NCBI GenBank assembly: GCA_023515795.1
Contig: JALGPX010000021.1
Span: 32,901 to 96,900 of the forward strand
Direction: 5' to 3'
DNA length: 64,000 nucleotides
Origin: Amoeboaphelidium occidentale
Taxonomy: Eukaryota; Aphelidiomycota; Aphelidea
Shown: positions 54,501 through 64,000 of the stretch, one piece after another
Layout: each line of letters opens with the position of its first letter
Position numbering within the stretch: position 1 is the stretch's first letter
Translations under genes and position numbers: made by a program
The notes under the pieces: model-generated
What the model was told of the DNA's origin: nothing
The model's input: only the letters and a program-made list of their open reading frames with translations
Database searches by the model: none

Positions 54501-57500
54501 GATATGATTGGAGGAATGTCAGATGTATGGCCAACTGATTATCGCTCACATACTGTTGCATCTGTACAGACATGGGGTATGACTCCACTGGAAGTTTATA
54601 GATTGCAGCAGAATAATGGAAAGGATGGTGGGTTCTTGAGTGTTTCATGGCATATTCCTTCAAAAGAAGAAAAGGAATGGGTTTATCATTTATACAAGAA
54701 ATTCATTGATCCGCAATTTGCGCAAGTAACAGAGTCAATGAAGAATGGTAATGATCAAGATTTATTGAAAAGTTTGAGTGCATTGCATTATGGATTGGGT
54801 GCAATGGCTGTTGTGATTCCACCAGATGCTTCTTTGAAAGATAGAACCTATTCAAATAGTATGCAAGTTGATGAAGTTGAATCCATAGAAGAGTATTCCA
54901 CAGAAGATGAAACTGATTTGGAAGAAGACACTGAAGGAGGAGATGGTATGGATGATGCATTCTATCCAAGCAGGACAAAAGTCAAAGTCTCGTACTTGTT
55001 TGAAGATCCATTGTCTGAAGAGTACAAGTATTTTGTTGAGTTGAGACAAAGAATCAGTAAAGCAATTAGAACTGTGTTTGGATATTTGGAGTCTTTGCAA
55101 CAGAAACAGAATGCTTCCTTTAGAAAAGATTATGTTGAATTATACAAGATTCTTCTGAAAATGGTTCGTGTTTACTTTAATGGTCGTGGTATGGAGAAGT
55201 CAAGATATGAAAGTCAACTGAGATACTTTCAGACTGTGAAGAGATCTTACAGACGTGGTTTCTATGACATGAAGAGTCAGAATTATCCAAGATTCATTCT
55301 TATTCGTCGCCTATGTCTGCAGCACATGACAAGAGTCAGGAATAATACAACTGTGATTTTTAAAGATCCTGCTGACGAACCGCTGTTTTCGTATTTGCTC
55401 AAAGTTTCCACTTGCCGGTACACTGAATTAAGAATTATCGCACAGATTGTTTTGACAAATACTCTGAGAATCTATGTGAAAAAGAAGTATTCTTTGCTAA
55501 AGGAAATATTCAGTCAAATCGATAAACTATTGGATGGCACTAACGATGGAAAGTTGTCTGAAGCACAATTGGATACATTGAAGGGATTGCTGTTCCTTCT
55601 AGATTCTAAAATGTTTATGAATGTTTGCTTGCATGATAGCAAGAATGGATACCAAGAAATTCTGATTATGAAATTATTAAGAATCGCTGCTACAGTTGAC
55701 AAGCAGAGTATCATTGATATGGTACGCAATATTATTATTTCATTCTCTTCGAAGTATACATCTGCATTTTTTGTCAGTCTGGACAAAAAGATTGTGGTTG
55801 GTTCTTATGGTGCGAACATGATGACTTCAGAGAAAGCTTACGGGATCATTAACAAATTGATTGATTTCCATGATAAACTCAAGAATCCACATTTCAATGT
55901 TACACTGATGATTCTAACATTTTTTGATTTGCTTTTCCTTCATTTGCAAAAGGTTGAAGTTCGTCTGGTTAAATTTCTGTTTGAAACTTGTATCTTAAAG
56001 AATGAAATGATTCTGGTTAGAAAGGTTGCAATGCAAGTATTTTCAAAGTGTATGATGTTGGCTCGAATAATTGAACATGAGAAATTATCAGACGAGTACA
56101 AGTACGTTGTTACAGAGAGTGGTAATTATGATTTTGCTGATTCAGACTATGTTGATCGTGACTACATGGGATACGCTTGCTTGCCTTATGAGTTCAAAGT
56201 GTATAGAAGTGTGATTCATTTTGATTTGACTGTTAATTCAGAAATTGATTCGATTCTGAACTCCAAAGAAGTCTGGTCAAAGTTCTTGCACATTTTATCC
56301 ACAACAGAAGTTTCTGAACATTATTCTGTTTCTTATCAAAAATTCTTCAAGAGAGTGTTCCAGTACACAAGAGGCAAATATTTCTTTGATTACATCATTC
56401 CAGTTTTAGAATCTTGGTTCCAGACTGAAATGGAAGGTGAAGTAAATTCAGTTTCTGCTGAAGAAAAGTTAGAATTAACAAACGAGTTCAAATTCAAAGT
56501 CAAATTATTCTGCGAATTGATGGCTGGTTTGCTGCATGCGTTGAAGAAGTGGAATACTGTTGATGTGGAGAAGTTCTATGCTTGGTTTGTTCCATTCTTG
56601 AAGAAACAATTGCTTGGTTGTGCACAGGAAGCTATTCAGTATTACTACAATATGTTGCATATCGGAATGTCTTATCGTAATTATCAACGGTTCTTGCCTA
56701 TAATCAAAATGATTGTATTTGACTTGCCTTTAAGCTCATCTCCAGAATCAGGTTTGATTGAAGCCAAGAAATTGTCATTCAAGAAGTGTATGCTCACTTT
56801 GTTCCATTACAGACTACATCCTTTGATCTTTGAAGAATTATCAAAACAGGTTTCCACAAGTATGAACAGTGATTATAAGATGATTCGTGATTCTGTGTCT
56901 ATTGTTGCTTGGGAACTATCAAAGTATCAGTTTGTCATGCAAAAGGCTCTCAAAGATGATTACAATGGAAGTTTGAATGTTTCCGTAAGCGATTCATTTG
57001 TTTCGCCCATTGGTGTTGGAAAATTTATTCAAGATTTGAAAGAAAAGAAGATTCAGTTGAATACTTTGCATGAATTGAAGAATCGTAAATTAGTTGAAGA
57101 TTTCGTATTGAAGCTACACCAGAGTTTAACTCCTGGAGGATCAGCTCCATCAAGAAATGTTCTGGATCTTGCAAAGACTGTTTTGAGATTATTTGTCGAT
57201 GGATTGTGTTCACAGCATGCGCATTATCTGGTTTCTTTATTGGTCCAGCCGATTGATAAAACAAAAGGCGCTCACTGCTTCCTTCATGATCTATTNCAAT
57301 TGCTTGGTTGTGCACAGGAAGCTATTCAGTATTACTACAATATGTTGCATATCGGAATGTCTTATCGTAATTTTCAACGGTTCTTGCCTATAATCAAAAT
57401 GATTGTATTTGACTTGCCTTTAAGCTCATCTCCAGAATCAGGTTTGATTGAAGCCAAGAAATTGTCATTCAAGAAGTGTATGCTCACTTTGTTCCATTAC

Positions 57501-58819
57501 AGACTACATCCTTTGATCTTTGAAGAATTATCAAAACAGGTTTCCACAAGTATGAACAGTGATTATAAGATGATTCGTGATTCTGTGTCTATTGTTGCTT
57601 GGGAACTATCAAAGTATCAGTTTGTCATGCAAAAGGCTCTCAAAGATGATTACAATGGAAGTTTGAATGTTTCCGTTAGCGATTCATTTGTTTCGCCCAT
57701 TGGTGTTGGCAAATTTATTCAAGATTTGAAAGAAAAGAAGATTCAGTTGAATACTTTGCATGAATTGAAGAATCGTAAATTAATTGAAGATTTCGTATTG
57801 AAGCTACACCAGAGTTTAACTCCTGGAGGATCAGCTCCATCAAGAAATGTTCTGAATCTTGCAAAGACTGTTTTGAGATTATTTGTCGATGGATTGTGTT
57901 CACAGCATGCGCATTATCTGGTTTCTTTATTGGTCCAGCCGATTGATAAAACAAAAGGCGCTCACTGCTTCCTTCATGATCTATTATATTTGCAATTCAT
58001 TCAAGGTACTGAAGATCCTGATTTGGTTGAGAGTCTGTTTTCCTTGTTTGGAATAATGGCTGATGTATCCATTCCGTTGGATAAGTTTGAAGAGTTTGCT
58101 GCGAATTTCTTCAGCGTGGTTCATTCTTGTTACTCCTCTGAATCATCAGAGAACAGCTACTTGGTTTCAAAGAAGAGCAAGTTGCGCATTTTGGCATTGT
58201 TGCAGGTGTTTGCTTTTAGAAATGCTTTGAACTTGACAGATGCGCATATCAAGACAGTTTTTGATGCTGTAATTGCTGCACTCTGTGACAATTTTCTTGA
58301 AGTTCGTCAACTTGCCTCGATTACATTGTGTGGTTTAACGCAATGTTTCTACAATGATGTTCATATTGAAGCTTTAAGATCGAAATTCTTGGACTTCATC
58401 AAGTCCGAGTCTATTAATTCAATTCACGGAGGAGTTCTTGGTAAGTTTTTTTAATTTTCGAGTGACTTATTTTAGGTCTTTCTGCTTTGGTTCTTGCTTT
58501 CCCTTATGATATTCCAGTTTGGCTTCCAGATACTTTAGTTGCTCTAGCTAGATGCAATAGTCTGAAGAATCAGTTGGTTCAGACAAGTATCAAGCGGACA
58601 TTTTCAGAGTTTAGAAGAACTCATCAAGAAACTTGGAAGCAAGATGTATTGGGCTATCATGAATCTTATATTGAAATGTATGGCTATGATGTAAGTGGTA
58701 TGATAGCTGGTAATGTAAGAGAAGAGTTTGGTTCAAGAAAGAATAAGGGTATTTTTACACCGAAACATTTGCAAGAATTGGATGGGTTTTTGATCTCTTC
58801 AATTCATTATTACGCTTAA
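51505..58819 (+). CDS. PSME4: proteasome activator PA200/Blm10 (PSME4)
   Basis: Giant HEAT-repeat protein, about 2,080 aa after removing two assembly duplications (51938..52648 and 56607..57985). The final exon is 58476..58819 after a 35-nt intron (58441..58475, GTAAGT...TTTAG). Identification rests on overall HEAT architecture, on family-type segments such as FRRTHQETWKQD near the end, and on the C-terminal Tyr-Tyr-Ala, the HbYX-type tail that opens the 20S proteasome gate in Blm10/PA200. Several poly-Gln and poly-Asn tracts interrupt the N-terminal 500 residues (CAA/CAG). The bromodomain-like region of mammalian PA200 is not evident. It caps the 20S core for ubiquitin-independent degradation. 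Confidence 0.88.
51938..52648. repeat. allelic/contig-end duplication in PSME4, joined by one N (52296)
   Basis: 51938..52295 and 52297..52648 are direct copies; the second is 6 nt (two Gln codons) shorter in the CAA/CAG run and has SNPs (LLLM/LLMM, GVLH/GLLH). Because of the N and length difference the frame shifts, making an apparent stop at 52309..52311. This is an artefact. Confidence 0.88.
56607..57985. repeat. allelic/contig-end duplication in PSME4, joined by one N (57296)
   Basis: 56607..57295 and 57297..57985 (689 nt each) are direct copies with a few SNPs (NYQRF/NFQRF, KLVED/KLIED, VLDLA/VLNLA). With the N the period is 690 nt, so the frame stays open and adds 230 spurious residues. 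Confidence 0.9.
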
Positions 58820-59111
58820 AAGCTATGGCGATATTTCTTTCATCCTCCAAAGACGCAATAAAGGTGTATACTTTGTGAGATCACCTGTGTTTTCTACATT
58901 CAAACTTATCGCTCGTCCCATTATCTCTTGCAGCTGTTCCAATCATGGCTTGTTATCTCATCTACTTATCTCGATATTTGAACCAATGATTGCGCAGAGA
59001 TACGAAGCGATACAGTCAAGAGATCTAAATCTTTTATCTTTACTTTTGTTTTTGATATTCTGAAAGACTACTGATTTAGTTATTGCTACTTGAAACAGTT
59101 AAAGCTACATA
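58820..59111. other. short intergenic region
   Basis: 292 nt between PSME4 and the four-TM gene. It has a polyadenylation-like AATAAA (58858 region) for PSME4 and only short ORFs. A tiny spliced gene starting at the ATG 58825 is conceivable, but no family is recognised. Confidence 0.35.
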
Positions 59112-59993
59112 ATGGTCAAGTGTCAAATTATGCAAGGGACAGTATATGCTGTCTTATCAGTACAACTCCTATTATATATGGGACTCTTAATATTGTTTGG
59201 TCTCGACAAGGCCTTTATCGGTGTCGCATTCACGAGCTTGGGCGTGATCTCTGTTCTTGTTGGTTTTGCTGGCGCATACAGGAGAACTTATGGCTTGTTG
59301 GCGACATTCAGTGCAATGTCTTTTGCTTGGATTGCGATTGCGATCTTCCATATAACTGTTATGCAAAGAATGGTCGAAGTACCAGGAAACACTGAACAAT
59401 CCTATTTCATGGGTCAGACGTTGTCAGATCCAGATCGTTTTGATCGCGGCAAAGTCAATACATTCCGAATTCTATATCCAACACTCTATGCAATTGCTAT
59501 CTGGTTTACATCTGTTGGTATGATCACAGCATGTTTGATGCCTACTCCAGATTCATGGAAATCTCCATTCCAAGGCTCTAAAGCAAGTATGGTTGGTGGT
59601 GATCCTTATCATGACAATGAGTGGGGTGATGAAATGTACCCACCACCTCCTGTTCATTTTGGTGATCCTTACGCGATGCCGTATATGACACCACCAATAA
59701 TGATCGTTCCGACAACTCCTGTTTATCCTCCAAGACGTCCGCACGGTCGTTTTTATAGTACGGGACATGTGAACAAGCAACAAGATGAACGAAAGAAAGA
59801 AACAGATGGCTATGAAGCAGACACTGCAGAAGAACGACAAACAAGAAGAACAAGTAGAAGGCCCTCATACTATTCCGACACGGAAGAGGAAGCACGAGTC
59901 TATGGCAAGAAAACTAACGATGCAAATGAAACTGCCCGAAGAAGGCGATCGTCTAGTCAGTTAGACGATGTTACCAAGGGATACTTCTACTAA
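59112..59993 (+). CDS. four-TM membrane protein, unknown function
   Basis: 293 aa. Four TM helices in the first 145 residues: TVYAVLSVQLLLYMGLLILFG, VAFTSLGVISVLVGFAGAY, GLLATFSAMSFAWIAIAIFH, and TLYAIAIWFTSVGMITACL after an extracellular-type loop. The layout suggests a tetraspan/MARVEL-like fold, but there is no CCG motif of tetraspanins. The cytosolic C-terminus is Pro/Tyr-rich (MYPPPPVHFGDPYAMPYMTP, possible WW or EVH1 ligands), then highly charged with Arg/Ser clusters (RRTSRRPSYYSD, ARRRRSSSQL), likely kinase targets. It ends 18 nt from the convergent PIG-A gene. Confidence 0.68.
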   Translation: MVKCQIMQGTVYAVLSVQLLLYMGLLILFGLDKAFIGVAFTSLGVISVLVGFAGAYRRTYGLLATFSAMSFAWIAIAIFHITVMQRMVEVPGNTEQSYFMGQTLSDPDRFDRGKVNTFRILYPTLYAIAIWFTSVGMITACLMPTPDSWKSPFQGSKASMVGGDPYHDNEWGDEMYPPPPVHFGDPYAMPYMTPPIMIVPTTPVYPPRRPHGRFYSTGHVNKQQDERKKETDGYEADTAEERQTRRTSRRPSYYSDTEEEARVYGKKTNDANETARRRRSSSQLDDVTKGYFY

Positions 59994-60011
59994 TAATTCA
60001 TAAATCATGAT

Positions 60012-61557
60012 TTAATTATTCTTCATCTTTCGACTCTCTACAAATTTTCTGTATCTCTCGATTTTGAATCGAGGAACAATATCCATGGAATCTGCTGGCA
60101 GCAACCACTCAAGAAACTTCAGAAAGAGGAAGTCAATGATTACTAGAATACAGAACAGTTTTCCAGCAACTACACCACAACCATAATACTTTCGCAATCT
60201 TTCGATCAAAGGAATTTTGTTCTTTTGAAGAATTAAACGATAAACATTTTCTGTTCTCTCAGCAACATCACCCCAGCTGTACATATTTTTGATCTCGTCA
60301 TGAAACTTGGATGTATCAACTTCCTTTCTCTTGACTTTCCTAATTGCTCGATTAACAGTGGCAATTAAATCTTCCTCTTCTGGTTTACCAAATAGTATCA
60401 TGTGCTTTGGTAGAACTTCAGGAACACCTCCGACTTTTGTGCTTACAACTAGTAAACCACATGATGCAGCTTCAATAATTCCGATACAGAACGCTTCTGT
60501 CAGAGATGTGTTCAGAAATATTTGACCCTGAACCAAAACATTACGAACCTGAGAGTGTTTGATGCCACCTAATAATTCTACTCTATCATGCAACATGTAT
60601 GTTTCCCTCATTTGTTCTATATCAATACGCTTCGGACCATCTCCTGCTATTAAGAATCTGACATTTGGATTCTGTTCACATATCTTTGGAATGATTGCGA
60701 CAAGTAAGTCCATCCCTTTTCTATACACCAGCCGACTGACCACACAAATTGTAATGAAGCGAGGATCAGGAGCTGAGGGATCAGGCGTGAACTGTGAAGC
60801 AACCACTGCATTCGGTATTACAGAAACGTGATATGGATTAAGTGCTGCTCTCAACACTGTATTTTCTTTACTGGTATGCGACACACAGATAACATGATCA
60901 ATATCAGACAGTGTAAACTTGAGCAGCTTATTTGTTACAATGGAACTTGCATCAGCGAAACCAAATAATGAATGATCGGTGAAACAAGTTGGTAAACACA
61001 TTGTTCGTGCATGCAGAATCGCTTCCTGAGCCATCGTAGAAAAAGCCTGATGTGAATGAACTAAGTCGATCTGTTCCCTTATCCAAATCGAGCGCAGAAT
61101 CGGAAACAGCGTATAAATTGTAGGAATAGTCGCTTGCTGATAAACCACAAGATGTGGCACGTAATAAACTTTTAAGCCATTCGAAAGATATCTTATTCCG
61201 GTTCGCTGCCCATAAGCATGAGTGACAATTACGACTTTGTGCCCTCGCCTAATCAAATGCTGTGACAGACAATACAAATGACTCTCAACACCGCCATGGT
61301 TCGGATAGAAAAAATCAGATATCATACTTCAGTCGTAAGAACATTCATAACCCAAATGGAAATTACCAAATGTTAATGCCCTCTGGCTTGTCAATGTCAG
61401 ACAATGAACATTCGGATCTAAACTGCTCCTTTAGTTCTGCTTCAGCCAACTGCTTCAACAACAAATCGGAATCGTCTCTCCTCAATAAGCCTGAATCCGT
61501 AGGATCTTTCAATTGAGCTGCGTAATTCCGCTGTGTTTCTCCCTCTGTTTCAACCAT
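60012..61557 (-). CDS. PIGA: GPI-GlcNAc transferase catalytic subunit PIG-A
   Basis: Complement of join 60012..61326, 61367..61557 (501 aa). The 40-nt intron (GTAATT...CTGAAG) uses an AAG acceptor and rebuilds the invariant NICMISDFFYPNHGGVESH, so the separate 64-aa ORF at 61363..61557 is really exon 1. GT4 signatures: VSRLVYRKGMDLL, LIAGDGPKR, and EX7E in EAFCIGIIEAAS, with TDHSLFGFAD and SVIPNAV. A single TM near the C-terminus (LFCILVIIDFLFLKFLEWLL) anchors it on the cytosolic ER face. It catalyses the first step of GPI-anchor synthesis with the GPI-GnT complex. Exon 1 adds a 60-residue acidic head not typical of human PIG-A. Confidence 0.95.
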
Positions 61558-61770
61558 AAAAAATCATTCAAGGTAACAATAGATGAGATTTGATGATCCG
61601 GAGTAAAAAGAGTATTAACGAAAAGCCTTTAGGGTAAAAGTATCAACGCTCTGCTAACACCGCATTGTGAAGGTCGTGTTGGCTCCGGAGTGAAACATCG
61701 CTTTGATCGCTCTGATTTTTCCAAGCCCATAAATCTTTTGGAGTCGCATTTGGGATAACTTTGTCAGAGG

Positions 61771-64000
61771 ATGAGCAAAGAACTCACAAAGAAGAAATCC
61801 GGATTCTTCTCAAGAAGTAACAAAAGTATCAAAGCGTCAGCAGTACCGCAGATTCCTGAGCCATTGGATACGAACCCATCACTGATTCAAGGACAGAATC
61901 AGCACAAGGCTGCGCAACCATTGGCATCTCCTGGTATATTATCGATTATCTCTCCTACCGCTGCTGTGGTTGATAGTTATGCAAAATCGAATTCATCGAG
62001 TCCGAATGCATCACCACAGCTGGTGAACATGCCTACTCCTTCAGGGTCAACATCAGAGAAGTCACCGCCCAAGAAAACCTTGAATCCTTTGAGTAGTTTA
62101 TTTGGTTCAAGTAAATCCCATCAGGTCACTCAACAGCCTCCGTCACAACCTCCGCCTGATGTGATCAAACCGCCGCCTGTTCAACTTCCTGTAATTACTG
62201 AAAATCCTGCTCCTGCTCAGAAGATCATTACTCAGCCGATACCTCCACAAAGACAAACTTCTACTAATGTTTTGCCTTCTCATCCTCCTGCTGCCGCAAA
62301 CGCTAAAGATCGAATGTATGATACAGTTCCTCCTGCGAAACCTGTTGACATTCTCTCAGGATCAAAAAGACCAACCATTAGCTCAGCTACACTTGGGCCT
62401 TATATTCCATACAGCTCCAAGTCATCCGCCTTAGCTGGTGCAGCTTCTATTCTAAACAAAAAGAAGAGGGAGCTGTATGGTGTTCGAGTTATATTGCCTC
62501 GTGATATTACTACGATCATTCTATGTGATGAAAAGACAACAGTTGGTGAATTGACTGCAAAGGCTTTGGATAAACTGCGCTTAATTCTTGGCTTACGCTT
62601 TGATCCTTATCATGTGCTTTTGACGTTGCCTCACGATGACAAGAATGGTCTTGATAATGATCTGTTCGTCGCAGAGATTCACAATTTCAAAGAGAATCCT
62701 AATACGCAGCCAACTTTCAAGATTGTTTATAATTATGACAATTCAAAACAGTATGAAGATGATTCTGAAAGCTTGCAAGCAGAAACGCCTCCAGAAGAAA
62801 AGATACATCATATGGAAACAATGGAATTACATACTATGGCTGGATCTGCACCGGATCAGTTTATATCAGGACTAGCAAACAGATTTGGCTCTTTAGATTA
62901 TCCTCCATCTTCAGCAAAATCCACAGATGATGGTAGTGACAGTTTTGCTGGAATCCGATCAAGAACAGCATCAGATGCACAGACTTCTTTTAATGAATCC
63001 AGTGGTCCCTCATATGATGTAACTGTCGATCGTAAAGGAATGGTGTCAATAGCTGATATAATTGGTGTTACTGGTTTGGACCAAGATGAAAATGCAGATG
63101 CTTCTCCAACAAAAAATAAGAAAACTAAAATGCAGAATAACAAGCAACGAAAGTTTAGACCAAGTACAATGTATGCTGTCAAATATGTTAAAGCACAGGC
63201 ATTTCAAGTCGAGTTTCAGTTTCCAAACATCAAGAATAAGGTTTCGCTTGAAGTTATTGGCGATTCTACGATATCACAAATTAAGGAAGATTTGTGGGAA
63301 CATCCGAAATTGCCTTCTGGTCTTGAACAGATGGAATATTATCATTTTCATTATATTGCACCTGATGGACAGTCCGTTGAATTGTTTGACGAGCAACAGC
63401 TGTTTCACACAATCTCTGTCATTAAGTACTGGCAAACAAGAAATATGCCGTTTGCGTTCCAAGTCGAATCTAAACAAAAGCAGGTCAATAAGCAAATGCA
63501 AGCTTTGAGCAAGAAGATTGGTTTCATAATTGGTTATGGTTTATATCGTTTCGATTATTTACGAGACGCTGAAGTTGATATTTTCCGACGAAAGATGGTC
63601 AGCGTTCGACAAAATGCTGTTCGCACAAGAGACTTGAATGTCTATAATTTTCGTCCAGAAGTGGAAGCCCGCTCAGCAAGCCAAAAAGTTATGGAAAAAA
63701 TTGGGTCTTCAGGAAAAATTCAATATCGCTTAACTGTGCCTTCTTCTCAGTTGACGAAAACTCTGCATTTTCAATACGATGAAACACCGGAAAGAGTCAT
63801 TGCAGGGTTTCTACCTAAGAACAACAGATTCTATCTTCCAGAGACAGCAAAACCCGAAGACCTAGTTTTGAAGGTCAGTGGAAGAGCCGAATATCTTGTG
63901 GGAAATTACAAGATGATTGATTTCTCTTACATTCGCCGTTGTGTGATGAGAGATGAGAAGATTTCTTTGATTTTAGTGTTTGCCAAAGATATTCAACAGA
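61771..64000 (+). CDS. class I phosphoinositide 3-kinase catalytic subunit, 5' part
   Basis: Open from the ATG at 61771 to the window end (743 codons, no stop). Residues 1-225 are disordered and Pro/Ser-rich. Residues about 230-325 (RELYGVRVILPRDITTIIL...) look like a ubiquitin/RA-type fold. Residues about 460-585 match the p110 adaptor-binding domain and its linker (AFQVEFQFPN ... LSKKIGFIIGYGL ... DAEVDIFRRKM, then RTRDLNVY). Residues about 645-740 match the p110 Ras-binding domain (KTLHFQYDETPERVIAGFL ... VLKVSGRAEYLVGNYKMIDF, YIRRCVMRDEKISLILV). C2, helical and kinase domains lie beyond the edge. Makes PIP3 downstream of Ras and receptors. Long N-terminal extensions also occur in amoebal PI3Ks. 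Confidence 0.88.
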   Translation, partial: MSKELTKKKSGFFSRSNKSIKASAVPQIPEPLDTNPSLIQGQNQHKAAQPLASPGILSIISPTAAVVDSYAKSNSSSPNASPQLVNMPTPSGSTSEKSPPKKTLNPLSSLFGSSKSHQVTQQPPSQPPPDVIKPPPVQLPVITENPAPAQKIITQPIPPQRQTSTNVLPSHPPAAANAKDRMYDTVPPAKPVDILSGSKRPTISSATLGPYIPYSSKSSALAGAASILNKKKRELYGVRVILPRDITTIILCDEKTTVGELTAKALDKLRLILGLRFDPYHVLLTLPHDDKNGLDNDLFVAEIHNFKENPNTQPTFKIVYNYDNSKQYEDDSESLQAETPPEEKIHHMETMELHTMAGSAPDQFISGLANRFGSLDYPPSSAKSTDDGSDSFAGIRSRTASDAQTSFNESSGPSYDVTVDRKGMVSIADIIGVTGLDQDENADASPTKNKKTKMQNNKQRKFRPSTMYAVKYVKAQAFQVEFQFPNIKNKVSLEVIGDSTISQIKEDLWEHPKLPSGLEQMEYYHFHYIAPDGQSVELFDEQQLFHTISVIKYWQTRNMPFAFQVESKQKQVNKQMQALSKKIGFIIGYGLYRFDYLRDAEVDIFRRKMVSVRQNAVRTRDLNVYNFRPEVEARSASQKVMEKIGSSGKIQYRLTVPSSQLTKTLHFQYDETPERVIAGFLPKNNRFYLPETAKPEDLVLKVSGRAEYLVGNYKMIDFSYIRRCVMRDEKISLILVFAKDIQQ

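Noticed and set aside
56607-57985. A real internal tandem duplication of 230 residues in PA200/Blm10
   Set aside because: The copies are nearly identical at the DNA level, including silent sites, and are separated by a single N as at five other places. An old protein repeat would have diverged; this is a contig join.
61363-61557. Separate 64-residue small protein gene upstream of PIG-A
   Set aside because: Splicing a 40-nt intron joins it in frame to PIG-A and rebuilds the conserved NIC-MISDFFYPN segment.

Overview
This window is nuclear DNA from a compact, gene-dense, unicellular eukaryote. About 36 protein genes lie on both strands. Their introns are very short (mostly 33-48 nt, a few 55-61 nt) and there is no operon logic. 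TAA, TAG and TGA all end genes, so the standard genetic code fits. The gene content is opisthokont/amoebozoan-like: COP9 subunit 6, full-length Dicer, RADX-like OB-fold protein, a PACT-domain pericentrin-like coiled coil, p70 S6 kinase, peroxisomal HACL1, dihydropteridine reductase, PA200/Blm10, PIG-A and a class I PI3K with adaptor-binding and Ras-binding domains. Class I PI3K and PACT/RADX proteins are not features of yeasts and moulds, so an early-diverging holomycotan (chytrid or aphelid grade) or another protist is my inference. The species is not identified.

Layout. 1-8.6 kb: 3' part of an XMAP215/TOG gene, long-chain alcohol oxidase, CSN6, ELOF1 and a type I membrane protein. 8.7-14 kb: Dicer. 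14-21.7 kb: PEMT-type methyltransferase, RADX-like gene, COX17, a tiny gene, CDK1, a PH-domain protein and a two-TM protein. 21.9-26.9 kb: poorly known genes around a 505-nt gap (a coiled-coil protein, a protein with an internal repeat, two small proteins). 26.9-34.3 kb: S6 kinase, a type I membrane protein, a GT2-GT4 glycosyltransferase and an FG nucleoporin. 34.3-44.6 kb: PACT coiled-coil protein, steroid 5-alpha-reductase family enzyme, FAN1 nuclease, HACL1 and an Oca4/Oca6-like phosphatase relative. 44.8-51 kb: membrane-anchored TKL-like kinase, small basic protein, cytosolic TrpRS, QDPR and ALYREF. 51.5-61.6 kb: PA200/Blm10, a four-TM protein and PIG-A. 61.8-64 kb: 5' part of the class I PI3K.

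Gene packing is extreme. Convergent genes end 8-18 nt apart, and divergent start codons lie as little as 27-28 nt apart (or less). Many genes that look broken in simple ORF translation become complete and in frame once one 35-45 nt intron is removed; I give exon joins where the frame and the protein family both agree.

An assembly artefact recurs. Six single N bases (18828, 25731, 50047, 51220, 52296, 57296) and one 21-N run (9499-9519) each sit between two nearly identical direct copies of flanking sequence. The copies differ by SNPs and by CAG/CAA or tetranucleotide repeat length. They look like overlapping contig ends, probably two alleles of a heterozygous genome, joined without merging. 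The duplicated protein segments in Dicer, PA200, ALYREF and the 25.4-kb gene should not be read as real domain duplications.
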